From NCBI GenBank assembly GCA_021396245.1, contig WNYE01000066.1:124001-188000 (forward strand): DNA of 64,000 nucleotides, read 5' to 3'. Below, in pieces: positions 41,639-53,244 of the stretch (the stretch's first letter is position 1; every line of letters starts with the position of its first letter). The DNA comes from Sporothrix humicola (taxonomy: Eukaryota > Ascomycota > Sordariomycetes > Ophiostomatales > Ophiostomataceae). The notes beneath the pieces were generated by a model that made no database searches, was not told where the DNA came from, and was given only the letters and a program-made list of their open reading frames with translations. The position numbers and the translations under genes were made by a program.

Positions 41639-42810
41639 ATGGTGAGTACTGCTCTCGACTCCATTTACCTGCTACGCACTGTTTACCTGCACGCATGCTG
41701 ACAGTCTAGTCGTCCCTCACATCAAAACAGCGCCTCGCGCTCGCCATCTGCGACTTCCTGTCCACCGCCTCGACCGACGGCACCATTGCCGCCGACGAGA
41801 AGGATTCCGTGGATGTCGCCATCACCTGTGTCGCCGAGTCGTTCAAGGTTGACCCGACGGACAAGGCGGCGGTCAAGGAGGCCGTCGGCGAGCAGAACCT
41901 GCTAAAGATTTACTCCGTCTACGAAAAGCTGCGCGGAGCCGCTCCGGCGTCAGCCGGTGCGTCTTCCTCGGCCACATCTTCTGCCTCCGCCTCTGCCCCT
42001 GCCGCTGCCGCGGCATCCACCGAGCCCGACGCTGCCACCAAGAAAGAAGCCGAAGCTTTGAAGTCCAAAGGCAACGCCGCCATGGCGCAAAAAGACTACC
42101 CCGCCGCCATTGCGCTCTACTCCCAGGCGCTCGAGAAACACCCCCGCAACGCCATCTACCTGTCGAACCGCGCCGCCGCGCACTCGGCCGCCAAGGACCA
42201 CGCGTCGGCGCGTACCGACGCCGAGGCTGCCGTCGCCATCGACCCCAACTACACCAAGGCCTGGTCGCGCCTGGGCCTCGCCAAGTTTGCTTTGGGGGAT
42301 GCCAAGGGCGCCATGGAGGCCTACGAGAAGGGCATCGAGTACGAGGGCAACGGCGGCAGTGACGCCATGAAAAAGGGCTACGAGACCGCCAAGCGGAGGG
42401 TGGACGAGCTCGAGGAGGAGGCCGCAGTGTCCTCCCGGGACGCACCATCCCCCGGGGCTGGCGCCGGCGGGATGCCCAACCTCGGCGACCTGGCCGGCAT
42501 GTTTGGCGGCGGCGCGGGTGGTGGTGGCGGCGGTGCGCCCGATTTCGCCTCCATCATGAACAACCCCATGTTTGCGTCCATGGCGCAGAACCTGATGAGC
42601 AACCCCGACCTCATGTCCAACCTCATGGGCAACCCGCGCCTCCGCGAAATGGCCAACCAGTTCGGCAGCGGCGGCGGCATGCCCGACCTGTCGGCGCTCA
42701 TGTCCGACCCCAGCATTGCCGACATGGCGCGGAACATGATGGGCGGTGGTGGAGCCGGTGGTGGTGCCGGTGGTGCGGGTGCTGGCCGTGGCAACGGCGG
42801 CAGCCAGTAA
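41639..42810 (+). CDS. sgt2: Small glutamine-rich TPR cochaperone Sgt2
   Basis: Sgt2 binds tail-anchored membrane proteins in the cytosol and passes them through Get4-Get5 to Get3 for ER insertion. The first coding exon is only the ATG (41639-41641); intron 41642-41709 (GTGAGT, GCTGAC branch site, CTAG) is followed by exon 41710-42810. The product is 367 residues. This splicing yields MSSLTSKQRLALAICDFLS, the expected Sgt2/SGTA dimerisation domain. A three-repeat TPR block is at about 114-215 (EALKSKGNAAMAQKDYPAAI ... YTKAWSRLGLAKFALGD). The C-terminal region is rich in Met, Asn, Gly and Pro (NNPMFASMAQNLMSNPDLMS), the substrate-binding part. Confidence is high because dimer domain, TPRs and tail all agree. 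Confidence 0.93.
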
Positions 42811-43210
42811 AGAGAAAGCGGCTGTGGTTTGTGATGGTAGAGTTTGTTCTGTTGCACGCTTTTTGCCGGGATTTTATGCGGTAGTTTAGTTTTTTTGATA
42901 TGTTCTCTCGCTGAAACATAAATAGCAAACTGTTACGTTGTCTGGTTGCATTGTTTTGTTGAGTCTTGTTGTTTTATGTGATCTCTTTGAATGCCATCAA
43001 TATGTAGTTGCCAATGTAGTAAATACACTATTTGCACCATAGTCACTCCAAATATTTGCACGAAAACTCAGCATAATACTGTGAAAATAGCACACATTGT
43101 GCCCCACATGGTTCACGGCAAACATTGAAAAATCTCATCTCATTCCATCATCACTCAGCCTTGTCTAGAGAGAACGCCATTTCATAAAATCCCAGCACAC
43201 ACACACCACA
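42811..43210. other. Intergenic region, nothing recognised
   Basis: 400 bp, A+T-rich around 42900-43120. It holds the 3' UTR of sgt2 and the promoter of the methyltransferase gene. Confidence 0.55.
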
Positions 43211-43995
43211 ATGGACGACCCACACAACGACGAGGTGCTGAGCCATGCCGAGTTCTGGGACGGCCGGTACGCCGTGGCGGTGACGGACGGCAAAGGGGAA
43301 GACAACACAGACACGAAAGCGGCCACCGACGCTCCAACGCACGAGTGGTTCCGCTCGTACAGCGACCTGGAGCCGTTCCTGGCCAAAGTCTTGTTTGACC
43401 GGCAGGGGTGCCGGCCGCAAGACAATCCCAGTGTGCTGCACCTGGGATGTGGCGATAGTGTGAGCCCCCAGCCCCAGAAAATGACAATTGATCTTGTTCG
43501 TCGCTGACAACGTAGGTCATCCCCGCCGAGCTCGAGACCCGCGGCTACCGCAACCAGCTGTGCGTCGACTTTTCGTCGACTGTCATCAACCTGATGAAGG
43601 CACGTTATACAGGCCGCACGATGCGTTGGGAGCAGATGGACGTCCGGGAGATGCCCGTCCCCTCTTCATCCATCGCCGTCTGCTTCGACAAGGGCACGCT
43701 CGACGCCATGATCCACGGCAGCCCGTGGAGCCCGCCAGACGATGTGCTGGACAATACGGGCCGCTATCTGCGAGAAGTGTACCGCGTGCTGGCCGACAAC
43801 GGCGTGTTTGTGTACGTCACCTTCCGGCAGCCGCACTTTATCCGGCCGCTGTTCGAGAAGAGTTTGGCAAATACGAGCGGCAGCGAGGCCCCAAAAGAGT
43901 GGAATATGGAGCTGGAGATTCTGGGCGGGACGGAAGGGACGTTCAACTACTACGGCTGGGTGATTCGGAAAGGCAAGACGGAGTCAAGTCAGTAA
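43211..43995 (+). CDS. Class I SAM-dependent methyltransferase, EEF1AKMT4/METTL13-like
   Basis: Exons are 43211-43459 and 43516-43995; the 56-nt intron 43460-43515 has GTGAGC, a CGCTGAC branch site and GTAG and keeps phase 0. The product is 242 residues. The intron falls inside the SAM-binding motif I, and splicing restores VLHLGCGDSVIPAEL. Other motifs are the N-terminal FWDGRY, WFRSYSDLEPFL, the MDVREM acidic loop and CFDKGTLDAM. The last is characteristic of the subgroup with human EEF1AKMT4 and METTL13, which methylate lysines on elongation factor 1A. That substrate is an inference for this protein. Confidence 0.82.
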
Positions 43996-44370
43996 AGGGA
44001 AGGCGAAGAACGAGACAGACGATGTATGATATCCACCAAAAGACAAAAGCATAGACAATTATTTGACAAACTGAATTTACTCAAATGGACAGAGTAAGGG
44101 ATACAATCTGCGCATATGGTGAAAAGCTCACATCTTAGTTTCGGAAGGTGCGCTGATTATTCCTGCTGTCAGAGTGGAAGCTGCATCAACCCCTGAATCA
44201 AAGAGGAAATCGCGATGCGAGTACACATTCTACATCAGGAAGGCACAGAAAGCATACTTTCTTGACATGTGATTGATTCTCTCGTATTTCTTCTTCTCCT
44301 TTTGTGTTTCGGAGATGAAATCTTCCATAAAGCAAATAAACGCCAAACCATGCAATCAAGACAAAGGAAA
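43996..44370. other. Convergent 3' region
   Basis: 375 bp between the 3' ends of the methyltransferase and PTH11-like genes, A+T-rich. No other feature is seen. Confidence 0.55.
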
Positions 44371-45840
44371 TCAATACTCGACACGCAACGGCCACACGGT
44401 CTGCCCCGACCCTCGGACCGACGACTCTCTTGTCACAATAATCGTCGGCAGGGGCCCTAATGGACTTTTCCCTTGTTCTCTCCCTATTTGTACCAACTCC
44501 CGCCCTCGCGACGGCATGTCTTCGGTCAACCGGTTCATCTGTGCTAGCAGCTCGTCAAAGCCCTCGATGGAGCTGGAGCTGCGGTTGGCTGTCGAGAAAA
44601 CGCCTGTATCTGGCCGTGGTCGTGCCGGTCGTGGAGATCGAGGGGCTGTCCTTGGACGTGTGTCTGATATTTGACGGGAATGGCTTGCCTGATGGCTGGC
44701 CTGATGACTAGCCTCCGACTTGGTCCGCGAGTGCATGCGGCTGTGGCCCCTCCGTGCTAGCTCTTCTAGGTCGACCAGGTGCAGTTCGGTCAACTTTGGC
44801 AATTCGGGGATGGGGATGGCCTCTTCGTCAATCCGGGTGGACACGGAACGTGACCGCGAGTGCGAGTGGGAGCGGCTACGAGTGAGTGTCGTTCTTGTCT
44901 TACTCTGACTCCTACTTCTGCTCAGGGTCGACTTGATCTCTCGGACTTGTCGTGCAAACAGCGGCCGCAGCGTGGGCACGCTCGACACCAGGATGGCCCC
45001 GTTCATCTCGACGACCGACCACAGCGTGGCGTCCGTGTTGTCCCACGACGGGTCGCGCGGGTCGGCGGCGCGGTGGAGCGTGAGGACGCGGGCGGCAGAC
45101 AGCGCGCAGACGCAAAAGCCGAGACAGAAAATGGCCAGAATCACCGCCTTCTGCTGCCGCGGCAGCTGCAGACGGATGACGGACGGCAGCGGAATGCCAA
45201 AGATGGCGGCGTCGGTGGCAATGTTCATGGCCGAAGAAAGATACCAGACAGGCAGCGTGGGGAGGCACCACTGCTTGGTGGACGGCAGCACGAGCGCCAA
45301 AGGCATGCAGGCGAGGCCCAGCAGGACACCCTGGACGACGGCCCAGACGACGACATAAATCATCATGCCGAAACAGACGGCGCGGATCCGGTCCGAGTGG
45401 AAGATGCGGTCGTACTGCAGCAGAAAGGAAATCTTGATGACGTTCATCGTGAGGTTGTACAGGATGCTGTTGATGTAGAGGTACTGGAAGGTCAGCGAGG
45501 AAATACATCAATAAGATGGGGTGTACACACATTCAACTGCGCAATGCGGTACTCGGACGAGACGCCGTCGACATGCCGGCCGAGGCCGTACTTTGTTTCT
45601 GCAAGGTCAGTACAAGGAAATGAACGGCTTAAAGCACACAAACGCACCCAATATTGTCGTCACCGAGACGGCAATGGCGAGCATCTGGGCCACGACCATT
45701 GTCCCGTCGTCAAGCCCGGCGGCTTTGAGGACGCGGCACCGCAGGTACAGCCGCAGCAGCAAGAGACTCGACGAGATGGCCGCAAAGACCACGCAGACGA
45801 CAATCACGGTTGTCGCCCGGGACGCGTGGTCGTATTCCAT
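44371..45840 (-). CDS. PTH11-like seven-TM receptor (fungal rhodopsin-type domain)
   Basis: Three exons: 45648-45840, 45531-45598 and 44371-45483. Introns are 45599-45647 (GTGCGT, TACTGAC branch site, GCAG) and 45484-45530 (GTGTGT, GCTGAC, CCAG). The product is 457 residues. The only ATG of exon 1 gives MEYDHASRATTVIVVC, opening directly into TM1. Splicing yields the family sequences LDDGTMVVAQMLAIAVSVTT, TKYGLGRHVDG and YLYINSILYNLTMNVIKISF. Seven hydrophobic spans are followed by a cytosolic tail of about 190 residues with an Arg-Ser repeat and SHQASHQASH. There is no CFEM domain. PTH11 itself senses host surfaces in rice blast; the ligand here is unknown. Confidence 0.83.
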
Positions 45841-47631
45841 GGTGGCGCAGACAACAAACGACAGACGATACCAATGAAAGACAAAAGAAAAGACGACGAA
45901 GAAAGCCAAAAAAGGAAAAGAAAGGACGAGACAAGAAGAGCAACCAACTACATGGATCTTGGGATCTCTTGCCAAGTGCCGACACTCGTCTTATGTATAT
46001 CTCCCAGCTCGACTCAGTCTGAACACAAACCCAACTCTACGTCCAAGTCCACATCTTATCCATCACCATCTCCATTGCCGGCACGTGGAGAACGACCCCT
46101 TCTCCCGGGCGGCAAGCAAGGAGAAACGACGACAAAAACGTGGGGAAAGGGGTCTCTGCCGGACAAAATCCAACTCAAAACTCAATTCAGGTACAGTCGC
46201 ATCTGCCAGGAACAAGACATGAGATGGAGGTGTACTACGCTGTGGTGGCTGCATACAATCTGCACAACATTAGGAGACGTCCACGATATCCACCCACGGA
46301 CCACCAGATCGAACTTACACGGACGTTGTCAGTCAACCATTTTACCGTGTTTCCCATTTTGTGCAGAAAAGAGTGTGCAATGTCTTTTGCACCTCCACAC
46401 TACGGCACATGGCTAAATAGGGGGATTCTGTTCGGTCCTCTCCACGCACACAAAAAAACGTCCGTGTCCTGCGGCCTGGGTAGATCTCCCTGATTGAAGA
46501 GTGATTGAACAGTGATTGAGCTGTCGTTGAACACTCCGGCCTGTGTCGGCCGTCTTTTGGCTGGCTTCGTCCGGCCTTCAAATAGATGAAGTCTTGTTTC
46601 AGTCATCGGTGTTCGTGTGAAACAAAAGAGGAAAGAGAGTTCAAATAAAGGTGATGTGGAGGTTTAAGTGCTTGCAGCGGGAAATGGGACATGCACAAGA
46701 GGCCAAAGCCAAGATGCAGGGACATTTTGACGTTTTTGACAGTCTGGTGGATGCTATTTTGGTGCAAGACAATTGCTTGTTCTGAGAGAGGGTCGACATT
46801 TCATCTACTATTTATCCTACCGACATTGGCAGTTTTAGTCTGTCATTTCAAATGTCATTCCATTGTTTTTGAAGGGGGGGAGAAGATAAACTTGAGTAGA
46901 GATGAAGTTGGATGCAGGTTTAAAGATTAAATGGTTGAAGAGCGACGAAAACAATCGTGAATCATCCCAGATCTAACTGATAATACTATTAGGATAACAC
47001 GCTTTAAACCCTACGAAACTACCCAAGTCGACATAACGATGCTTGGCAGCCCGTCGAATGTGAATTGGGAAAAGGCGCTGGAGAACATAACGCATACTGC
47101 AAATTGCAAGCGAGGTCGCAGCTACTGAGAACTGAGCCCATTCTGGCCCAAATCAGTTCAGGCCTGTCCAAATGCAGCCCATCGTCTTGTCCTCTTTTCG
47201 TCTTATTCGTCGGAGGTCAAATTGGACCGTCCACGAAAGCTGACCTCAACTTTATCGACACTTTTTCGCTTCTTTTGTCTTGCTCGCCTTAAGCTTCTGC
47301 CAAGTTTTGCTGATCGTCGCTTTCCGCGTCTTTTACGTGGGCCCTGCCTTGTCTTGGAGTGGTAAGTCTTACGGTCTGCCTCTCGGATTTGGATGCGGTC
47401 GCCAAGACATAAACCCGAAGGTACGTACGTCGTACTTTACTTGGACTCGACAACAGCCGCACTTTTGACATCCACACACATCCTCTCTTTTGACAACACC
47501 TTTCCTACAAAACAACTACAAATACATTGATAATTTACCGTCGCCTTTGGCTTTTCTCTGGACCTCGACTCTTATTGTCATATTTTCCATATTTCGTCGT
47601 CTCCTCCGGCTTCGCCGTCGTCGACTTCGCA
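45841..47631. other. 1.8-kb intergenic region, no gene seen
   Basis: Upstream region of two divergent genes (PTH11-like and DUF4267). The open frames in it lack motifs and coding bias. CTTT- and A-rich stretches only. Confidence 0.55.
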
Positions 47632-48030
47632 ATGTCCTTCTCCCCCGTCCCCTCCTACATTTTCGGCACAATGTTTGTCGGCATCGGCGGCCTGTCGCTG
47701 CTCGCCCCGCAGGCCGACTACGCCGTGTTTGGGCTCCCATTGGAGCCCGCTGGCTCGACAGCCAACACCACGACCGGCCGCGTGTCCCCCATGATCTACG
47801 CCAAGGGCATCCGCGAGGTCGCCGTCGGCCTGACCTATTTCGCGCTCCAGTACCGCGGCCTCGACGAGGCCGTCACCATTTTCTCGGCCATCCTGATCCT
47901 CGTGGCGTTTGCCGACGGCGCGATTGTCTACCGTCACGGCGGCCCTGCCCTCAAGTCAAAAGCATGGGGCCATTGGGGCGGCATGGTGCCGTTTGCGGGG
48001 TGGGTGGCCTGGCGGGCGAACCTCTTGTGA
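47632..48030 (+). CDS. DUF4267 small membrane protein
   Basis: 132 residues. I start at the ATG at 47632 (CGCAATGTCC) because the open frame upstream has no ATG. Four hydrophobic segments are visible: YIFGTMFVGIGGLSLLAP, REVAVGLTYFALQ, AVTIFSAILILVAFADGAIV and WGGMVPFAGWVAWR. The conserved KGIREVAVGLTY and the DG followed by HGG at the end of the third span fit the DUF4267 family found in fungi and bacteria. Function unknown. Confidence 0.7.
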   Translation: MSFSPVPSYIFGTMFVGIGGLSLLAPQADYAVFGLPLEPAGSTANTTTGRVSPMIYAKGIREVAVGLTYFALQYRGLDEAVTIFSAILILVAFADGAIVYRHGGPALKSKAWGHWGGMVPFAGWVAWRANLL

Positions 48031-48377
48031 GGGCGTAGCAGGCAGACAAACATACACAAGGAAACAAAACTTGTAATTAGATGCTGTGCAAGCCTGCAAT
48101 CAATTCAATTATTTGGAAACGTTGGCATGAACATAAACTAGAAAATAAACAATTTTGATACTGAAGAACAAGACAAGACAGAAAGTCAAGAGAAAACAAT
48201 ACAAAACGCCAAACACTTTTTCTTCCACTAGATCCTTTGCTTTTGTGTTTTTCGGTATTTTTTTTTCTTTCACGTTGGACATTGACATCAAGGCTAATGT
48301 CGACGTCGACGCTCCCTTCGACTCCGGTTCCCTCGGCTGTCGCCTCGTGCACCGTCGTCTCGGTCGCTATGGCGTCC
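48031..48377. other. Convergent 3' region
   Basis: 347 bp between the DUF4267 and ilv2 3' ends; A+T-rich first half. No other feature is seen. Confidence 0.55.
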
Positions 48378-50523
48378 TTAACCGTGCAGGTTGTTTGTCC
48401 GCTCGCGCATCAGCTCTCTCCGCTTCTTGTCCGTGTCGGCGTCAAAGGCAATAAACTCGTGCAGGCCCGAACCGGCCGGCACCATGGGCAGCACGGGCAC
48501 CTTCTTGTCAGTAATAACCTCCAGCAGGGCAGGGCCGTCGGTGTTGATCAGCCAGCTCAGCGAGTCGACGACCTCGTCGGGCTTGGACACGCGGCGGTGC
48601 TGGACGCCCATGGCGTCGGCGAGTTTCTGGAAGTCGGGGTTCTTTTGGTGGGTGTGCGAGTAGCGGTCCTCGTAAAACAGGTTCTGCCACTGCGTGACCA
48701 TGCCCTGCTCCTCGTTGTTGAGCACGATCACCTTGACGCCAATGTTGAACTGGGCGGCCGTCGACAGCTCGGTCAGGGTCATGTTGAACGAGGCATCGCC
48801 GTCAATGTCAATCACCAGCGCGTCGGGGCGGGCCACCTTGGCACCAATGGCGGCGGGCAGGCCGAAGCCCATGGTGCCTAAGCCACCCGACGTAATCAGG
48901 GTGCGCGGGTGTCTCCATCTAAAGTGCTGGGCGGCCCACATCTGGTGCTGGCCGACGCCCGTCGTGATCAGCGTCTGCTCCTTGCGGTCGGCCGTCAGGT
49001 TGCTGAGCTCCTCGATCAGCGTCTGCGGCTTGATCAGCCCGCTGCGCTCGGCGCGCTCGTACGCCGACAGCGGCCACTTGGCCTTCCACTCGTTGATGTC
49101 CTTATACCAGTCGGCGCGGTCGGCCATGGACTTGGAGGCCACCTGCGGCAGCAGGTGGCGCAGGTTGGTGGCCACATCGCCCTCGACCGCCTCGGTGGCC
49201 TGCACGACCTTGTTGATGTTCTTGGGCATAATCTCAAAGTGCACAATGCCGCCGCGGCCCTCGGCCGCCGCCGCCTTGGCCGCCGGCGCAAACTTGCTAA
49301 TGTTCAAGGTGACACGGTCGTCGAACCGCGCGCCCAGCGCGATAATCAGGTCGGCCGTCTGCATGGCCATGTTGGCGTAGGCGGCGCCGTGCATGCCCAG
49401 CATGTGCAGCGACTTTTCGTTGAGCTCGTCGTACGCGCCGAGGCCCTGGAGGGTCGTGGCCACCGGAATGCTGGCCTTCTCGGACAGTTCCCGGAGGAGT
49501 TCCACACCGCCCTCAGAGCAGATCACACCGTGGCCGGCGTAGATGACCGGGCGCTGGGCCTTGTTCACGAGCTCGGCCACGCGGCCAATCGACGCCTTGA
49601 GCTGCTTGTCCGTCAGCGCCTGCATGGCACGCGACGCCGCGCTCGGCATGGCGGGGATGTCGCACTCGGTCGGGATGGCTCTCCGCAGCACGCCGGCGGT
49701 AATATCCTTGGGCAGGTCCACAAGGACAGGGCCCGGGCGGCCGGACGTGGCAATCTCGAAAGCCTCGTTGATCCGCCGCGGCATCTCGGCCACGCTGCGC
49801 ACCATGACGTTCCACTTGGTGCACGCGCGCGAGATGCCAATCACGTCGGCCTCCTGGAAGGCGTCGCTGCCAATGGCCGCGGTGGTGACCTGGCCGGAGA
49901 AGACCACCATCGGCGTGCCGTCGGCAAAGGCGTCCGCCATGGGCGTGATCACGTTGGTGGCGCCCGGGCCGGACGTCACGACCACCACGCCGGGTTTGCC
50001 CGAGGCGCGCGCATAGCCCTCGGCCATGTGGCCGGCGCCTTGCTCGTGCTTGGGCAGCACAAAGTCAAAGTACTCGGAGTTGTGGATGGCGTCGAAGACG
50101 GGCAGAATGGCGCCGCCGGGGTAGCCAAAGATGTGCTCGACCTTGTGCCGCAGCATCATCTCGTGAAAGATCTCGCCGCCGGTCATGCCGATAAACGACT
50201 CGTCCATGACCGTCTTGCGCGGGTTGACCAGCGGCTGCACGGTGTGGCCCTTTTCGGCATTGAACGCGGGCGAGGGTCTTGGGCGGGTGGCGGGCCTACG
50301 GGGAGGAGTTAGCAGATGAATATCAAGGAGGGGAGTCGGCAGATCTGCCTGCTACGCCAACTCACGCAGCTGCTGTGGTTTGTTTCCGGGTGCCTGCCGG
50401 GACAGTCTTGCTAGGGGTGACGACGGCCACGGCGGCCGTTTTCGAGAAAGAGCGGGCATGGATATTTGACGGGGCCTGGGCGGCTTTCCGCAAAGCCCGG
50501 GCGGCGGGCGCAGAGCGGAGCAT
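48378..50523 (-). CDS. ilv2: Acetolactate synthase (acetohydroxyacid synthase) catalytic subunit
   Basis: First common enzyme of valine, isoleucine and leucine synthesis in mitochondria; it joins pyruvate with pyruvate or 2-ketobutyrate using thiamine diphosphate, Mg and FAD. Exons are 50366-50523 and 48378-50295; the 70-nt intron 50296-50365 has GTGAGT, a GCTAAC branch site and CGTAG (phase 2). The product is 691 residues. Exon 1 encodes a typical presequence, MLRSAPAARALRKAAQ, then HARSFSKTAA. The core starts near MTGGEIFHEMM. Catalytic Glu137 lies in KHEQGAGHMAEGYARASG. The FAD/TPP core includes GLGTMGFGLPAAIGAKVARP and the metal-binding GDASFNM ... NNEEQGM. The C-terminus is complete (AFDADTDKKRRELM). 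Confidence 0.96.
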
Positions 50524-52361
50524 TGTGTGGGAGGAGGCCGTGAGGAGGCGAAGCCGACGAACGAAAGAAAGGAAGGAGAGGAGATGGAAGTATATGTCGA
50601 GAGAGTCGAGTCGAAGTCGAAGTGCTTCGGAACCGGAAGAGGAAGTCGTCGGTGTTGACGTCGAGGTTGTTGTTGGGAATGAAGGACGAAAAAGAAAAAG
50701 TCAAAAAGAAGAGGTCAAAGAGGAAGCCAAGACTAAAAAGGTCGACCCCAGAAAAAGTAAGAGTCACAGCTCAGACTGAAAGACTGCAATCTGCAATCTC
50801 AATCTGCAATCTGGTGGTCTGTGTGGATTCGGATGCCAGACACAGAAACAAACGAACGAAAACGTGTCGATCGATTTGACGCTCCTGTTCCGTGCTCCGT
50901 CGGAAGAATGCGTGTGCAATATGCAAGGTGCGATATGTCAAAAAAAGGGTATGTCAAAAATGGTCAAAAGTCAAAAGGAGTCAGGCAAAAAGAGTCAGGA
51001 TCAAAATGCACTTGCTTTGTGCAGACTATTGTTTTCGTCGCTCGTTCCTTCCTATTTTTTTCGGCGCCCTGGGGCCGGCAGCGACGACGGAGGTCGTCCT
51101 CCTGTGCATGCAGCAGGGTCACATTTGGTGGGTGCTGGTGGGTGGCGCCTGTCCTCTGTGCCTGTACCTGTCACTTTGTGTCGCCCTTCCAGGCTGTGAC
51201 TCTTACTTCCCCTCATTTTCTCCTTCATTGTCTCCCAATTCCCTTTTTTTTGTCCTTTCTTCTCTTTTTTTTCGCCCTCCTCTTCCTCGCCAACCCACTA
51301 ATTTTTCTTCGTCTCTTTCCGTTGACCAATCACAGATGGCCAAATTCCGTTGTGGACCGTCCTCCAACGGACCTGCACGCTCGAGTGGCCAGCCCGACTC
51401 CGCTTTTTGTCCTCTTTGGGCCTGTCCTGGGGGCGATATCGGGCGAGAGGAGGAGCCCAGACTTTTGCTTTCAGACCGCCAACTGCAGGAGTAGAGTCAC
51501 ATGACAGCTCGGACCGATGCAGCGGAAGAATGAACAAGAGGAGCTTGCACGGAGTATCACAGACAGAATCCCGGTGATGAGAAATAGAAAAGGAGGTAGA
51601 GGCCACGAAATGAGAGGAGACTCTGCATTGCATTGCATTTGTTTTTATTTTTATCATTATTGATACGAGCTGCCATGAACGAGCTGCAGGTTGATTGAGA
51701 TGGAAGATGCCGATGGTCAATGGCTGTCGGATTTGGTGTCATCCGAAGAGTGGCAGGTGAAAAACACGTGCTAGCAAAACGCAAGAAACCGACGCCACAA
51801 TGCAGCCACACCCCAGCTTAGCGCACGTGTGCAGAAGAGACCGAGTTGTGAACAGAGCTGTGCACAATTTGAAGACCCACTGTAATTGTATTGTGTACAG
51901 TTATGAACAGCACTCGAGTTAGGATGAAAACGTGCTAGCGCCAATTCGTGTAAGTCAACACGACACAATAATGATAGTTAAAAACACAAAAGATGTCAAT
52001 CGATGTTGAGCACACTTGTTCAATATAATGTATTGCATTGGGTAGTCGTTCTGATGATGGAGATATTGTTACAGTAAGGAAAGTAGGGGTAGTCTGACAA
52101 AGGAAATCTATCAAGTAATCGAGGTTGAGAGAAATTGTGCGAAATAAAGGCAAATTGAAAATATTCGAAAAAGGAAAGAAAAAAATGTTACAAAGGCCGA
52201 TTGAATCCTTCCTGATAAAAAATAAAAAAAATAAAGTCAAAACAAAATCCTTGAAAAACATCTTCATCCAAAAGGCAGTTTATTTGAATCTGTATCATCC
52301 TCTTGTCGTTGTCATCGCGATCGTTCGTGTCATCCACCTCCTCGTTTCTCGTTTGTCGCCA
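50524..52361. other. ilv2 promoter and following intergenic region
   Basis: 1.8 kb. It has GAAGTCGAAG-type purine runs next to ilv2 and is A+T-rich at 51900-52260. No gene is supported. Confidence 0.5.
50627..50636 (-). promoter_or_regulatory. Leu3-type site upstream of ilv2
   Basis: TCGGAACCGG, about 104 bp upstream of the ilv2 ATG, has the inverted CGG-N2-CCG core of the Leu3 site CCGG-N2-CCGG, with one outer mismatch. In yeast Leu3 regulates ILV2 and other branched-chain genes in response to the leucine intermediate 2-isopropylmalate. Its position fits, but it is a prediction. Confidence 0.6.
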
Positions 52362-53244
52362 TTACGTCTCTCTATGGTGGCCGTTAGTTACTGCCTGCGG
52401 TCAGATTAGACTACACTCACACGAAAGGAAAAAGAAAGAAAAAAAAAGAAAAAAAAATAATCACAAGAGGGCTTGGGGACTGGACTTACAGCAGTGCCAG
52501 CGTCAGGTCGCCGTGGATGCGCGCCTTGAGCTCAATCTCAATCTCGAGGTTGAGGTCCAGGCGCAGCCGCAGCGGGTTCTTGCTGCTGTCGCTCTGCGGC
52601 TGCTGCTGCATCTGCTGCTGCTGCATCTGCTGCATCATGAGTTGTTGTTGCTGCTGTTGCTGCTGCTGGAGTTGTTGGTTTTGGTTGTTGTTCTGGTTCT
52701 GGGCCTGAGGTCTGCGTCTGCGACGCGGCGCCACCTGCTGCTGACGCTCCTCCCCCGGCTGCTCCCTAGTCCTTCCCGGCAGAGGCTGCTCGTCGGTCGG
52801 GGTGGCGGGCTGCGACGACGACGGCGTGGGGGCCTGCTGGGTCTGCGTCTGCGGGCGGCGGGGCTTGCGGCGGCGGCGTTCCGGCTCGGGGGCGGGTTCA
52901 GGTTCCTGCTCAGGCTCCTGTTCTTCCTCTTGCTGCTCTTCAGGCTGCTCCTCCTGCTGGTCCTCTTCACCACCCTCTAGCTCGGGCTCTTCTTGCTCGT
53001 CGCCTTGGTCCTGCTCGTCGCCGTACTGCTCGCCGTCGTCGTACTGCTCTTCACCTTCCTGCTCGTCATGTTCTTCGTGCTGACCATCATCCTGCTCCTC
53101 TTGGTCGTCCTGCTGCTCAAAAGGCGTCTGCTGCTCCTCTTGGGGCGTCTCCTGATGCTCCTCGGCACGCTCGTTGGACTTGCGCTTGGGCTGTTAGTGG
53201 GGGCCACTCTGGTGGGAATGTTGACGAGTACTTACGGGAGGCAT
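52362..53244 (-). CDS. Low-complexity hydrophilic protein with alternating C-terminal strand (paralogue 1)
   Basis: Three exons: 53236-53244 (9 nt), 52490-53190 and 52362-52371 (10 nt). Intron 1 (53191-53235, 45 nt) has GTAAGT and CACTAACAG. Intron 2 (52372-52489, 118 nt) has GTAAGT, an ACTAAC branch site and ATAG. The product is 239 residues. The acceptor of intron 2 is chosen because it gives the same ending (ALLET) and phase as the paralogue at 56345. The protein is mostly Glu, Gln, Asp, Arg and Pro (EEQQTPFEQQDDQEEQDDG; a poly-Gln run; RRRRKPRRP), so probably disordered. The last 30 residues alternate hydrophobic and polar: LRLRLDLNLEIEIELKARI, then HGDLTLALLET. Function unknown; the composition is hydrophilin-like. 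Confidence 0.7.

Noticed and set aside
44860..46416. 518-codon open frame on the + strand
   Set aside because: Antisense to the PTH11-like gene and running into its promoter; rich in Arg/Gln/His with no motif.
48909..50312. 467-codon open frame on the + strand
   Set aside because: Antisense shadow of ilv2, explained by the GC-rich third positions of that gene.
52303..52980. 225-codon Leu-rich frame on the + strand
   Set aside because: Antisense of the poly-Gln and Glu-rich part of the hydrophilic paralogue; CAG runs read as CTG Leu.
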